Source: Parabacteroides sp. PF5-6
GTDB taxonomy: Bacteria > Bacteroidota > Bacteroidia > Bacteroidales > Tannerellaceae
Assembly (NCBI RefSeq): GCF_029504695.1
Contig: NZ_JAQFIN010000003.1
Location: 372,001-436,000 of the forward strand
Length of the DNA: 64,000 bases
Reading direction: 5' to 3'
Under the pieces are notes generated by a model. That model was not told the origin of the DNA. It ran no database searches and saw nothing but the letters and a program-made list of their open reading frames with translations. Every line of letters begins with the position of its first letter. Within the stretch, counting starts at the first letter, position 1. The translations under genes and the position numbers were made by a program. Positions 25,064 through 34,837 of this stretch are shown here, one piece after another.

Positions 25064-25573
25064 TTAATCTTTTCGGAAATCTTTCAGGACGACCTGGAGT
25101 TCCTGGCGGGCAAAGTAGATGCGGCTTTTGATTGTGCCTAAAGGCAGGTTCAGTTTCTCGGCAATTTCATTGTATTTATAGCCACTGAGGAAGAGCGAGA
25201 AAGGAATGCGTAATTCGTTGTTCAGCTTTTCGATCGCTCCGGTGATTTCCTGGATCTGGAAAGAGCCGTCGGGCGAGTCAAAGCCGGAATCATTTAAGAT
25301 ATCCAGATTGTAGACATCGATATTCTGGTCGATCACCGTTTGAGTTCGCACTACCCGGTGATAGTTATTGATAAAGATATTGCGCATAACGGTCAAGACC
25401 CAACCTTTAAAATTCACATTGTCGACAAATTTCTCCTGATTGTTCAACACCTTTAAGGTTGTGTCCTGCATCAGATCCTGGGCATCATCACGGTTGGCTG
25501 TCAGCATTAACGCAAAATTCATCATGTTTTCTTGCATGGCCAATAATTTTTTCTGAAATTGCAACGCATTCAT
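25064..25573 (-). CDS. RNA polymerase ECF-type sigma factor
   Basis: A 169-residue sigma-70 family protein. Region 2 spans about residues 15-80 (DDAQDLMQDTTLKVLNN and GWVLTVMRNIFINNYHR). Region 4 spans about residues 110-165 (RIPFSLFLSGYKYNEIAEKL, then the recognition helix LPLGTIKSRIYFARQEL). No anti-sigma gene adjoins it, so its control is not evident. A TATATTTG promoter box lies 126 bp upstream, leaving a leader of about 120 nt that contains a hairpin repeat. Regulon unknown. Confidence 0.92.
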   Translation of the reverse strand: MNALQFQKKLLAMQENMMNFALMLTANRDDAQDLMQDTTLKVLNNQEKFVDNVNFKGWVLTVMRNIFINNYHRVVRTQTVIDQNIDVYNLDILNDSGFDSPDGSFQIQEITGAIEKLNNELRIPFSLFLSGYKYNEIAEKLNLPLGTIKSRIYFARQELQVVLKDFRKD

Positions 25574-25886
25574 AATTCCTTTTTTATTTGGTTAGCTAAA
25601 TTGAAGCGGGAAAGCCGAAATGACATTCGCTTGGCGAAGCGTAAAGCAATGCAATACCAAGCCTGCTTGAGTCATATTGAGGCGTATCCTATCTTCTACA
25701 AATATAAAAATAAAAAGGAACGCTGATGCCTTGTTTTGAAAATATTAATATTTATAATTACAAGTTTTATTTTAATTCTTAAATAGGTTAAAAACACGTA
25801 TAATTTGCAACCTCTTCAAGTGGCCAAAGATAAAATAAACAACAAAGTGATTACTTTATACAACTAAATATACACATTGAAATTCA
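25574..25886. other. Divergent intergenic region with promoter and hairpin repeat
   Basis: Holds the sigma-factor leader, a single ATTCGCTTGGCGAAGCG hairpin (25628-25644) followed by TAAAGCAATG, and a -7 box CAAATATA (25699-25706, TATATTTG on the minus strand). The right half is A/T-rich and should carry the nfeD promoter; a near-match GTATAATTTG lies near 25799. No coding sequence is seen. Confidence 0.5.
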
Positions 25887-27284
25887 ATGAAAGCAAAGAA
25901 AACAACCCCCATTATCATCCTTGGATTTCTCTTTTCAATCTGTTTTTGTCTATCCGGGAAAAACTTGTCAACAAATGATAAAAAGGTATATATTATCGAT
26001 ATCAAGAAAGAGATCGACAACACCACCAAACTCTACCTACAGAACGGTCTGGCGGAGGCGCAACAGGTCCATGCCGACGCGGTACTCATTCACATGAATA
26101 CGTACGGGGGGCTGTTGGAAGCGGCCGACTCCATGCGGACGGCTATCTTATACAACCCTATCCCGGTTTATGTTTTCATCGACAACAACGCCGCCTCTGC
26201 CGGCGCTTTGATCTCCATTGCTTGCAAAAAGATCTACATGCGCAAAGGCGCGAATATCGGAGCGGCGTCGGTTGTGAACCAGACCGGCGAGATCTTACCC
26301 GATAAGTATCAGTCGTATATGCGCTCGATGATCCGTTCGACGGCCGAAGCGCACGGCAAGGACACGCTCATCCAGCGCGGGGATACGATTTATAAATGGA
26401 AGCGCGACCCCTTGATTGCAGAGGCCATGGTCGACGAGCGCACGGTGGTCCCCCAGGTGAGTGATAGCGGCAAGGTGCTGACCTTTACGGCCGAGGAGGC
26501 TTTGCAATGGGGCTATTGCGATGGGATCGCGGAGACGACCGATGAAGTCATCCGCAAACATCTGGGTTTTGAAACGTATGTGATCGAGAAATACGTTCCT
26601 TCCTGGTACGATAACCTGAAAGGTTTTCTGATGAGTCCGGTCTTTCAATCACTCTTGATACTAATCATTATCGGCGGTATTTATTTTGAATTACAAACGC
26701 CCGGCGTAGGATTCCCTTCAATCGCCGCAATAGCTGCCGCCGTTTTATATTTCGCTCCGCTCTACATTGACGGGCTGGCTCAAAACTGGGAAATCCTGTT
26801 ATTCATTATCGGTATAATCCTTATCCTCTTGGAGATATTCGTTATTCCCGGATTTGGCGTGCCCGGAATTGCCGGTATCACATTGGTTATCGGCGGGCTG
26901 ACCATGAGTCTGATCGACAATTTCTACTTTGACTTCGAAGGTGTATCAAGTGCGCAAACGGGCAAAGCCGCGCTCACCGTTCTGGTCGGCATTGGGCTTA
27001 GTTTCATCCTGATGTTGTGGCTTTCCAACCATATCGGCCGGAAGAACGGCCTGTTCCGCAAGGTGGCCCTGCATAGCGACCTGGAAGATTCGGTTTCCGC
27101 GCCCGCCTATAATAATATGGTAGGGAAAGAAGGCCGGGCAGCGACTGTTTTGCGTCCGTCGGGCAAGGTGGAGATCGAAGGCGAATACTACGATGGCATC
27201 TCCGACTCCGGTTTTATCGAAAAAGGGGCAAAGGTGAGAGTGATCCGCTATGAGAATGCCCAGGTGTACGTCACTTCAATCTAA
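25887..27284 (+). CDS. NfeD family membrane-bound ClpP-class serine protease
   Basis: A 465-residue long-form NfeD protein. A signal or anchor segment (to about residue 24) is followed by a ClpP-class protease domain (residues about 30-240) with HMNTYGG, the nucleophile region NNAASAGALIS and the GANIGAAS motif. Then come four to five membrane helices and a C-terminal NfeD OB-fold (from about residue 395, VGKEGRAATVLRPSGKVEIE). Such proteins are linked to membrane quality control and stomatin/flotillin cleavage, but no SPFH partner gene adjoins it here. Its end overlaps the convergent AlbA-type gene by 4 bp. Confidence 0.9.
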   Translation: MKAKKTTPIIILGFLFSICFCLSGKNLSTNDKKVYIIDIKKEIDNTTKLYLQNGLAEAQQVHADAVLIHMNTYGGLLEAADSMRTAILYNPIPVYVFIDNNAASAGALISIACKKIYMRKGANIGAASVVNQTGEILPDKYQSYMRSMIRSTAEAHGKDTLIQRGDTIYKWKRDPLIAEAMVDERTVVPQVSDSGKVLTFTAEEALQWGYCDGIAETTDEVIRKHLGFETYVIEKYVPSWYDNLKGFLMSPVFQSLLILIIIGGIYFELQTPGVGFPSIAAIAAAVLYFAPLYIDGLAQNWEILLFIIGIILILLEIFVIPGFGVPGIAGITLVIGGLTMSLIDNFYFDFEGVSSAQTGKAALTVLVGIGLSFILMLWLSNHIGRKNGLFRKVALHSDLEDSVSAPAYNNMVGKEGRAATVLRPSGKVEIEGEYYDGISDSGFIEKGAKVRVIRYENAQVYVTSI

Positions 27285-27919
27285 GGGGTCCGGCGGCAGT
27301 AGAGGATGCGCTTGTCGACCACCGCGTATTGCAGGGCGCCGATAGCCATCAGGTCGCTCAGGATATTCCGTGCGGTGAAATAGTTGATGCGTCCGATCCG
27401 GCAAAACTGGTTCGCATTGATGTAGGTATGGGTATCCAGCCAGTCGAACAGGCGCTCCACCGGTTTATTGATCTTCAATAGGATCCCTTTGGATTCCTGC
27501 TCTTTCTGCCAGGAAAATATCAGGATCTCGTTGGCCAGGATATTCTCATCGTTCACCCGGATATAGGCTTTATACTTATCGTCCTTATCGGGCGCCGCAT
27601 GCGGTTTGTCCGGGCTCGGGGCGATATAGACTTCCAATACGGTCTTGCCCTGGATATCCCAGCGCTTGGCTTCGAAAGGTACGGGCGGACGGGTGTACAT
27701 TGTCGAGGCCGCTTCGATCATATAATATTCTTCTTCGCTGCGCACGCCGGCGATCACGCCGTTGTCTTTCACCCCGATCAACAGCCTTCCGCCGTCGGTA
27801 TTGGCAAAAGCGCTCAGTGTCCGCGCGATCTTCTTGCTGTCGCTGACTTCAAATTTAAAATCAAGTTGTTGATGTTCACCCTGACTAATCAGTTCTTCTA
27901 TGGGATGTTTCTTCTTCAC
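27281..27919 (-). CDS. AlbA/Schlafen-type putative DNA-binding protein
   Basis: A 212-residue protein. Residues about 10-125 match the AlbA_2 (Schlafen AlbA) domain: [38 protein letters not shown] and [13 protein letters not shown] winged-helix-like C-terminus follows ([25 protein letters not shown]). The N-terminal fold binds nucleic acid or nucleotides in related proteins; the precise role is unknown. It is convergent with nfeD, overlapping by 4 bp, and divergent from kdsB. Confidence 0.8.
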   Translation of the reverse strand: MKKKHPIEELISQGEHQQLDFKFEVSDSKKIARTLSAFANTDGGRLLIGVKDNGVIAGVRSEEEYYMIEAASTMYTRPPVPFEAKRWDIQGKTVLEVYIAPSPDKPHAAPDKDDKYKAYIRVNDENILANEILIFSWQKEQESKGILLKINKPVERLFDWLDTHTYINANQFCRIGRINYFTARNILSDLMAIGALQYAVVDKRILYCRRTP

Positions 27920-27960
27920 GCCGGGCTTCTTGTTTCGTGTACAAAATTAAAAGAAATAAC

Positions 27961-27968
27961 TAACTTTG
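27961..27968 (+). promoter_or_regulatory. -7 promoter box of kdsB
   Basis: TAACTTTG matches TAnnTTTG exactly and lies 20 bp before the kdsB ATG, which supports the chosen start. Confidence 0.65.
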
Positions 27969-27988
27969 GCAAGCAAAAACAACAGAGC

Positions 27989-28747
27989 ATGGAACATAAG
28001 TTTATAGGCATTATCCCGGCGCGTTACGCCTCGACCCGGTTTCCGGGCAAACCCCTGGCGGATATGAAAGGTAAACCGATGATACAACGGGTGTACGAAC
28101 AGGTTTGCGGCATATTGGATAAGGTTTGTGTGGCGACCGACGACCAGCGGATCGTCGAAGCCGTCGAAGCGTTCGGCGGAGAGGTGGTACTGACTTCCGA
28201 CCAGCACCGTAGCGGCACCGATCGTTGCTACGAGGCCTACACCCTCGTGGGCGAAGGTTATGATATCCTGATCAATATACAGGGAGATGAACCTTTTATC
28301 CGGCCGGAGCAGATCGAGACCCTGAAGTCGTGCTTCACCGACCCAACGGTCGATATCGCCACCTTAGTCAAGCCCTTTCGGGCGGACGACGACTTCGAAT
28401 CGGCCCTGTTCAATGCCAATACGCCGAAGGTAGTGTTCAACAGGAACCAGGAAGCTCTGTATTTCAGCCGCTCCATCATCCCTTACATCCGGGGGGAGAA
28501 ACATACCGAATGGCTTCGGACGCATACCTTCTACAAACATATCGGGCTTTACGCCTACCGCGCCCATGTCCTGCGCGAAATCACCCGCCTGCCCCAATCG
28601 GCATTGGAACTGGCCGAGAGCTTGGAGCAACTGCGGTGGCTCGAGAACGGCTATAAGATAAAAGTCGGCATCACCCACCAGGAGACCATCGGCATCGATA
28701 CGCCGGAAGATATGGAGAAGGCATTGGCGTATGTAGAAGAGAATTAA
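27989..28747 (+). CDS. kdsB: 3-deoxy-manno-octulosonate cytidylyltransferase
   Basis: A 252-residue enzyme beginning [20 protein letters not shown], the CTP-binding signature of KdsB. It also has [22 protein letters not shown] and INIQGDEPF. It activates Kdo with CTP to CMP-Kdo for lipopolysaccharide inner-core synthesis in the cytoplasm. The start at 27989 is fixed by this conserved N-terminus and the promoter box; a longer open frame to 27599 is antisense to the neighbouring gene. Its end overlaps the convergent DUF6807 gene by 4 bp. Confidence 0.96.
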   Translation: MEHKFIGIIPARYASTRFPGKPLADMKGKPMIQRVYEQVCGILDKVCVATDDQRIVEAVEAFGGEVVLTSDQHRSGTDRCYEAYTLVGEGYDILINIQGDEPFIRPEQIETLKSCFTDPTVDIATLVKPFRADDDFESALFNANTPKVVFNRNQEALYFSRSIIPYIRGEKHTEWLRTHTFYKHIGLYAYRAHVLREITRLPQSALELAESLEQLRWLENGYKIKVGITHQETIGIDTPEDMEKALAYVEEN

Positions 28748-29655
28748 GGCAGGCCCGACTCGGAAATGGTCAGGATATGTGAGAAGGAGATCGATTCTCC
28801 TTTCTCCAGATGGATACGGATCTTTTCATCCGCCGGATTAAACTCATGGCCGCCCAGGTTATTCAAGGCAAACAGGCCGTATCCGCGGGCATGCGCCCAG
28901 GCCGGATAGTGGGGATTGCCCGGCACATCATAGAGCGTGATCTTGATCTCACGCTCTTCTTTCTTTCCCGTCAGCGACACCCAGGGCGCGCGTTTGCCCC
29001 AGACGGCATCCCCCCGGTCGCCATTGGCATTCTGATAGATCCCGGTCGCCGACGACTCGAACTGACGGTCCACCCGCAAGCCGATCAATCCTTCTTTGTT
29101 GCCCGTCAGGTCGACGGCCTTTTCCGAAGCAGTCAGCGTTGTCTGCCGACGGAGGGTGCGACAGTCGGCCGAGCCATCGAAATGGAAGGTCGTTTCTTCT
29201 TTCAACAGGATCTCTTCGTGGGCGTTCACCCAGTCGGCACGGACGGTGAGGCTCGACTGTGAGACATTGGTCGTTGGGGGCTCACTCACCCGGATCGAGC
29301 CGTATTTATGGCGTTCTTCCGGTTTGCGTGCCGATGAATTGTTCCAGAAATCCACACCGTCGACATCACCAAAGGTAAACCACAAGCCAACCTGATGCGG
29401 ATGATCGGTCTGCTCTCCTTCGCGCGGAGCGATAGGATAACCCCGGGTGACTTCAACGCCCGAAGCGGTGTATAGAGGATACAATACATATTTCGTCAAT
29501 GAATCAGGATAGATCAGCCGGGTAAAGAGTTGTCCGTCCAGATAGACACCGACCGCTTTGGCCTCCCGGTCCGACTGAAAATCAACAGAAAGGAATTGCG
29601 CGCCTAAACAAAACGGCAGCAATACGAGAACGAATGGCAGTAGTATGCGTTTCAT
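28744..29655 (-). CDS. DUF6807 (PmoA-like) secreted protein
   Basis: A 303-residue protein with a Sec signal peptide (to about residue 19). The beta-rich body carries the family-like motif [20 protein letters not shown] and a C-terminal [18 protein letters not shown]. Such proteins are annotated as methane-oxygenase PmoA-like, but this is a name only; in Bacteroidetes they often stand beside Gfo/Idh/MocA proteins and sugar enzymes. One such protein is encoded upstream on the same strand after a 240-bp gap with a hairpin array. Function unknown, perhaps carbohydrate-related. Confidence 0.75.
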   Translation of the reverse strand: MKRILLPFVLVLLPFCLGAQFLSVDFQSDREAKAVGVYLDGQLFTRLIYPDSLTKYVLYPLYTASGVEVTRGYPIAPREGEQTDHPHQVGLWFTFGDVDGVDFWNNSSARKPEERHKYGSIRVSEPPTTNVSQSSLTVRADWVNAHEEILLKEETTFHFDGSADCRTLRRQTTLTASEKAVDLTGNKEGLIGLRVDRQFESSATGIYQNANGDRGDAVWGKRAPWVSLTGKKEEREIKITLYDVPGNPHYPAWAHARGYGLFALNNLGGHEFNPADEKIRIHLEKGESISFSHILTISESGLP

Positions 29656-29716
29656 TAATCTTCATTTTGGGGATGAACGAGGGGTAAATATAGGGAGATA
29701 ATGGGAAAAAGAGGGT

Positions 29717-29881
29717 AAGAACTCATAGGAATTCATAAGAGCTCATAGGAATTCATAGGAACTCATAGGAATTCATAAGAATTCATAGGAGCTCGTAGGA
29801 ATTCATAAGAGCTCATAGGAATCCATTGATTGGGCTTTCCTATGAGTTCCTATGAGTTCTTATGAGTTCCTATGAGTTCTT
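29717..29881. repeat. 10-bp unit hairpin array (AACTCATAGG family, second copy)
   Basis: About ten copies of GGAACTCATA/GGAATTCATA are followed by a short centre (GAATCCATTGATTGGGC) and inverted CCTATGAGTT copies. Same unit, order and centre type as the array at 9964-10116. It lies between two genes on the minus strand. Confidence 0.85.
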
Positions 29882-29895
29882 AATCCCCCCTACTC

Positions 29896-31293
29896 CTAAA
29901 GAATCCTCCTATACTCCTTTTTCTCCTGCGGCTTAATCGATGTTAAGTCAGCGATATTCACCGGCTGGCCGCTTTGGATGCTCTTGCGGGCGGCAATGCC
30001 CACCAGACAGGCCAGGGCTCCGTCGCGTACGCCGGCGCATTGCTGGAACGGGTCGGCGATATTCGGCAGGAAGATCTGGTCTTTCAACAGCTTGTCGCCT
30101 CCCCCATGGCCGGAAGTGCCGAAAGGCACCTGGATATATTCCCGTCGGCTGAAGTTCTTGAACAGTACGATCTCGTCGTAATTTACATCCGATACCGGGC
30201 GCGATTCCTGGATCCACGCTTCCATGCGTCCCTTGGTCCCGTTGAAAGCAATGCGATAGCCTTCGTAAGGCGAATAGGTGGTCAGCGAATAAGACACCTG
30301 TACGCCATTCTTATACTTGATGGAGGCCGCCATCTTGTCGAATATATTGACATCGTTCTTGAACACACAGCCGTCGCGCAGGTATCCGTCGTATTTCTCG
30401 TTCTCGACATAGAGCTTTACGTAGGTCGGGTTTTTCATCACGTCCCAGTAGAACTTACAACTGCCGGTATGCGGACAGGTGCGGCAGTTCTCGGCCCGTT
30501 GTGCCCCGTTACGCCCGTAATGGTTCAGATCACCCAAGCCGAATACCGTCTCCGGGTCACTACCGATCCACCAGTTCAACAGATCGAAGTGGTGGCTGGC
30601 CTTATGCACCCAAAGCGATCCGCCATTCTCCACCTTCCGGTGCCAGCGACGGAAATAATCCGCCCCGTGCGAGGTATCCAGGTACCAATGGAAATCGACC
30701 GAGGTCAACTCACCGATCTCTCCGGCACGCAAGAGCTCCCACATCTTCGAGCGATGGGGCGAATAGCGGTAGTTGAACGTCACCCGGCAATTCTTTCCCG
30801 TGCGTTTCTCGGCATCGAGGATCGCCTGTACCTTCACCTCATCGGTGGTCATCGGTTTCTCGGTGATCACATCGGCGCCCATCTCCATGCCTTTGATAAT
30901 AAATTCATGATGGGTGCTGTCCATGGTCGTGACGATCAATAGATCGGGTTTGGTCTCACGCATCATCTTTTCAAAATCCGTAAAGGTCGGGCAATCCGCG
31001 CCGATCATCTCTTTCCCGGTCTTCACCCGTCCTTCATTTTTATCGCAAAGGCCGACAAAGGTCAGATAGTCGGGATACGACTGCACCAGATCGCGTCCCC
31101 ACATGCCGTTTCCGCGAGAGCCGGTACCAACCAGTGCCACTTTGAGTTTCTTAGCGGGAGGCTGCGGCATTATATTTGCCGTTTCGTTTGTTATCCCGTT
31201 TACCGGTGTGGAAGATAAAAGTGCGGCTCCGGTCAGAGCCCCTGTAGAAGCCAGAAATTTCCTTCTGGACATCGCATTCGCGTCTTTCTTCAT
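29896..31293 (-). CDS. Gfo/Idh/MocA family oxidoreductase, Tat-exported, with Cys cluster
   Basis: A 465-residue protein with a twin-arginine leader (MSRRKFLASTGALTGAALL), a Rossmann domain (VALVGTGSRGNGMWG), the family motif ADVITEKPMTTDE, and FNYRYSPHRSKMWELL before a long substrate domain. It carries an unusual CRTCPHTGSCKFYW segment about two-thirds along, four Cys/His ligands that could bind zinc or an Fe-S centre. Likely periplasmic sugar oxidoreductase or NAD-dependent glycosidase-like enzyme. A promoter box CAAAGGTA (31348-31355, TACCTTTG on the coding strand) lies 55 bp upstream. The DUF6807 gene follows downstream. Confidence 0.87.
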   Translation of the reverse strand: MKKDANAMSRRKFLASTGALTGAALLSSTPVNGITNETANIMPQPPAKKLKVALVGTGSRGNGMWGRDLVQSYPDYLTFVGLCDKNEGRVKTGKEMIGADCPTFTDFEKMMRETKPDLLIVTTMDSTHHEFIIKGMEMGADVITEKPMTTDEVKVQAILDAEKRTGKNCRVTFNYRYSPHRSKMWELLRAGEIGELTSVDFHWYLDTSHGADYFRRWHRKVENGGSLWVHKASHHFDLLNWWIGSDPETVFGLGDLNHYGRNGAQRAENCRTCPHTGSCKFYWDVMKNPTYVKLYVENEKYDGYLRDGCVFKNDVNIFDKMAASIKYKNGVQVSYSLTTYSPYEGYRIAFNGTKGRMEAWIQESRPVSDVNYDEIVLFKNFSRREYIQVPFGTSGHGGGDKLLKDQIFLPNIADPFQQCAGVRDGALACLVGIAARKSIQSGQPVNIADLTSIKPQEKKEYRRIL

Positions 31294-31489
31294 TCGTATT
31301 GTGAATTTAATGGATTAATATTAGATTTACTCAAACTATTAGTTGCCCAAAGGTAGGCCAATTCTGTGGGAAAAGATGTGGAAGTATTGTTTTTTCAGGG
31401 GTAAAAATTAGTCATATTGGGCAAGAGCCGGCATGAAAAGGATGCGGCAAGCGACTCTTTTATAGAAAGCGGGGCGTTTTTTTTGGTAT

Positions 31490-31565
31490 GAGGTACCTCA
31501 AAACAAATTATGAGGTACGTCAAAAACGACTAAGAGGTACCTCATAATCGATTATGAGGTACCTC
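31490..31565. repeat. 22-bp unit array, GAGGTACCTC family (copy 2)
   Basis: Units begin at 31490, 31512 and 31534, with a final half unit at 31556, all opening with GAGGTACCTC (once GAGGTACGTC). The third unit and its junction are identical to the first unit at 12611. The total length, 76 bp, equals copy 1. It lies in the 31294-31600 gap, after the hppA stop on the minus strand; the rest of that gap holds only the Gfo gene's promoter. Confidence 0.85.
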
Positions 31566-31600
31566 TTACCAATTTTTCTTCCCTATGTTTCGGAAAAAAC

Positions 31601-33805
31601 TCAGAAGATACTCCAGGCAACCGTCAGGCCGGCCATCACAATAGCCACCATACTCATCAGTTTGATCAGGATATTCAGGCTGGGACCGGAAGTGTCTTTA
31701 AACGGATCACCCACCGTATCGCCTACCACCGTGGCTTTATGACATTCGCTGCCTTTGCCGCCATGATTGCCTTCTTCGACGTGTTTCTTGGCATTATCCC
31801 AGGCGCCGCCGGAGTTAGCCATAAAAATAGCCAAGACAAAACCGGTGCTCAAGCCGCCGATCAAAAGGCCAACAACCCCGGTCACCCCGAAGATAATCCC
31901 CGTCAGGATCGGCGCAACGATAGCCAGGACCGAAGGAACGATCATCTCTTGCTGCGCGCCTTTGGTCGAAATCGCCACGCAACGGGCATAGTCGGGTTCG
32001 GCCTCACCGGTCAGGATGCCTTTGATCTCACGAAACTGGCGACGCACTTCTTCGACCATCTTTCCCGCCGCACGTCCCACGGCATTCATGGTCAGTCCGC
32101 AGAAAAGGAAAGCCATCATCGAACCGATGAATACCCCCGACAATACTTTCGGGTTCATCAATGTCACGTCGTAATAATACATAAAGTCGGTAAACGTAGC
32201 TTTCGCCGTTTCCAGTATGCGTCCGTCGGCCATCGAGATCGTCGTCTCACCCAGGCGCAACAGTCCGATTTTTATCTCTTCGATATAAGAAGCCAACAAA
32301 GCCAGTCCGGTCAGCGCCGCCGAACCGATCGCAAAGCCTTTGCCTGTAGCCGCCGTCGTATTGCCCAGCGAGTCCAGCGCGTCCGTTCGTTTGCGCACTT
32401 CCGGTCCCAGGCCCGCCATCTCGGCATTTCCTCCCGCATTATCGGCTATCGGGCCATACGCATCGGTCGCCAACGTGATTCCCAAGGTAGAAAGCATACC
32501 GACGGCAGCAATGCCAATCCCATAGAGCCCCATCCCGACATTCGCAAAGTCGAAGCCTGAAGCAAACAGGAAAGAGCAGATGATACCCACGACCACCGCC
32601 AATACAGGAATAGCCGTCGAGAGCATACCTACGCCCAAGCCGGAGATAATCACCGTAGCCGGTCCGGTATGCCCCGCAGCAGAGATGCGTTGGGTCGGTT
32701 TATACGATTGAGAAGTGTAATACTCTGTCGATTGTCCGATCACAATCCCTACCAACAACCCGACGATGACCGATCCGCCGATCCACGCCCAGTTGTCAAT
32801 GCCCAGTAGATAAAGAATACCGAAAGTAGCCAGCGCGATCAGGACAGAGCTCAGGTTGGTGCCGAAAGAGAGGGCTTTCAATAATTGCTTGATATTGGCA
32901 TCTTCTTTCGTACGTACCGTGAATATACCCAGGATAGACAAAAAGATACCCACGGCGGCGATCAACATCGGAGCAACCACCGCTTTATACTGCAACTCTA
33001 CATTCCCGGTAGAGACAAAAGCCGCCGCACCCAGGGCTGCGGTTGCCAGGATCGAGCCGCAATACGACTCGTACAGGTCGGCGCCCATACCGGCCACATC
33101 CCCTACATTATCACCCACGTTATCGGCTATCGTAGCCGGGTTGCGCGGATCATCTTCCGGGATACCGGCTTCTACTTTCCCCACCAGGTCGGCCCCCACA
33201 TCGGCCGCTTTGGTGTAAATGCCACCGCCGACACGGGCAAAAAGCGCCTGCGTCGAGGCACCCATACCAAAGGTAAGCATCGTTGTGGTGATGATCGTCA
33301 GCTTATGTGTCGGATCCAAAACCTCCTGAGGGATCACCGCGTTCAAGATCAGGTACCATAAAGAGATATCCAACAAACCCAGTCCCACAACAACCAGCCC
33401 CATGACCGCTCCGCTGCGGAAGGCCACCTGCAACCCGCTGTTCAACGAATGACGGGCGGCATTCGCTGTCCGGGCAGAAGCATAAGTCGCCGTTTTCATA
33501 CCCAGGAATCCGGCCAATCCGGAAAAGAATCCCCCGGTCAGAAAAGCAAACGGAACCCATTCGTTCTGTACTTTCAACACAAAAGCCATAAATGCAAATA
33601 AAATAGCCAGGATAATGAACACCAGAGTAACAACTTTGTACTGTTGTTTCAGATAGGACATCGCACCCTCTCGCACATGAGAGGCAATCTTTGCCATTGT
33701 CACCGTACCTTCGCTCTCTTTCATCATCTGCTTGAAGAAATACCAGGCAAATAAAAGCGCTACTACAGATGCAATGGGAATAATCCAGAAAATTGCAGTA
33801 ATCAT
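31601..33805 (-). CDS. hppA: Membrane-bound ion-pumping pyrophosphatase
   Basis: A 734-residue protein with about sixteen hydrophobic helices and all core motifs: [39 protein letters not shown], and the C-terminal [14 protein letters not shown]. It hydrolyses pyrophosphate to pump Na+ or H+ across the inner membrane. Alanine in [10 protein letters not shown], where K+-independent enzymes have lysine, indicates the K+-dependent class. Whether Na+, H+ or both are moved is not certain. Transcribed alone, divergent from a patatin gene. Confidence 0.94.
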   Translation of the reverse strand: MITAIFWIIPIASVVALLFAWYFFKQMMKESEGTVTMAKIASHVREGAMSYLKQQYKVVTLVFIILAILFAFMAFVLKVQNEWVPFAFLTGGFFSGLAGFLGMKTATYASARTANAARHSLNSGLQVAFRSGAVMGLVVVGLGLLDISLWYLILNAVIPQEVLDPTHKLTIITTTMLTFGMGASTQALFARVGGGIYTKAADVGADLVGKVEAGIPEDDPRNPATIADNVGDNVGDVAGMGADLYESYCGSILATAALGAAAFVSTGNVELQYKAVVAPMLIAAVGIFLSILGIFTVRTKEDANIKQLLKALSFGTNLSSVLIALATFGILYLLGIDNWAWIGGSVIVGLLVGIVIGQSTEYYTSQSYKPTQRISAAGHTGPATVIISGLGVGMLSTAIPVLAVVVGIICSFLFASGFDFANVGMGLYGIGIAAVGMLSTLGITLATDAYGPIADNAGGNAEMAGLGPEVRKRTDALDSLGNTTAATGKGFAIGSAALTGLALLASYIEEIKIGLLRLGETTISMADGRILETAKATFTDFMYYYDVTLMNPKVLSGVFIGSMMAFLFCGLTMNAVGRAAGKMVEEVRRQFREIKGILTGEAEPDYARCVAISTKGAQQEMIVPSVLAIVAPILTGIIFGVTGVVGLLIGGLSTGFVLAIFMANSGGAWDNAKKHVEEGNHGGKGSECHKATVVGDTVGDPFKDTSGPSLNILIKLMSMVAIVMAGLTVAWSIF

Positions 33806-33960
33806 AATGAATAGATTTTATTGTTAGGTTGCAAAAAGTTCGAAAGATGCCCTTAAATGTAAGAATAAAATGAATAGACGGAGAAACTTTTCCCGAATTA
33901 TTCATGTTCATAGTAAAAAAAGAGGCATATTTGTCATATAATTCTTTATCATTTACGAGC

Positions 33961-34782
33961 ATGACCCAAAGAGAAAAGCCTTACAAATTGGGATTGGCGC
34001 TTAGCGGAGGCGGAGCCAAAGGATTTGCCCATGTCGGTGTATTCCGGCTCTTTGAAGAGTGCGGGATGAAACCGGATATCATCTCGGGCACGAGTGCCGG
34101 AGCAATGGCGGGCTGCCTCTATGCCGACGGGTATACGGCCGAAGAGATCAAACACCTCTTTACGGGTAAAGAATTCTCCGAGTTTGCCAAGATACAGATC
34201 CCCAAAGCCGGACTCTTCGACAACTCCCGCCTGATGAGCTTCCTGCGAAAGCACCTGCACGCCAAGCGGATAGAAGATCTGGAGATCCCGTTAGTGGTTA
34301 TCGCCACCGATCTCGACAACGGGATAAGCCATGAGTTTCGCAGCGGCTCGATCGTCGAGGCGGTAACCGCCTCCTGTAGTGTGCCGATCATCTTCAGTCC
34401 CGTAGAGATCGGCGGTATCCATTATGTCGACGGCGGACTCTTCCGTAACTTCCCGGTGACCAATATCCGGGCAGAATGTGAGAAGGTGATCGGCGTGAAT
34501 GTCAGCCCGCTCGTTGCACAAAAATACAAACAGACGGTCTTTCATATTGCCGAACGTTCGTATCACTATATGTTCCGGGCCAATACCACCGAAGACCGCC
34601 TGCTCTGCGACCTGTTGATCGAAGCAGAACAGTTCGACTCGTACAAGATGTTCGATTTGGACAATACGGATGAGATCATCCGGATCGGGTATGACGCGGC
34701 GGTGAAAGCTTTCAACGACCTGGTGGACGACAGTAAGTTCAACCAACTGGTACGGACCGTAAAAGATAAATCAAAAAAATAA
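33961..34782 (+). CDS. Patatin-like phospholipase
   Basis: A 273-residue protein with the anion-hole motif LALSGGGAKGFAHVG, the nucleophile elbow GTSAGAM and the catalytic dyad Asp in VDGGLFRNFPV. Bacterial patatins are cytoplasmic or secreted lipid acyl hydrolases. There is no signal peptide when started at 33961, which best fits the family N-terminus; an upstream ATG at 33904 would add 19 unconserved residues. Divergent from hppA. The lipid substrate is unknown. Confidence 0.88.
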   Translation: MTQREKPYKLGLALSGGGAKGFAHVGVFRLFEECGMKPDIISGTSAGAMAGCLYADGYTAEEIKHLFTGKEFSEFAKIQIPKAGLFDNSRLMSFLRKHLHAKRIEDLEIPLVVIATDLDNGISHEFRSGSIVEAVTASCSVPIIFSPVEIGGIHYVDGGLFRNFPVTNIRAECEKVIGVNVSPLVAQKYKQTVFHIAERSYHYMFRANTTEDRLLCDLLIEAEQFDSYKMFDLDNTDEIIRIGYDAAVKAFNDLVDDSKFNQLVRTVKDKSKK

Positions 34783-34837
34783 TACGCTGAAGAGTAAAAC
34801 CTTACAAAGCAAAGCTATTAACTAAAAAGGCAAAGAG

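Noticed and set aside
29974..30942. Long open frame (322 codons) on the plus strand
   Set aside because: It lies wholly antisense to the Gfo/Idh/MocA gene, whose translation has clear family motifs and a Tat leader; the antisense translation has none.
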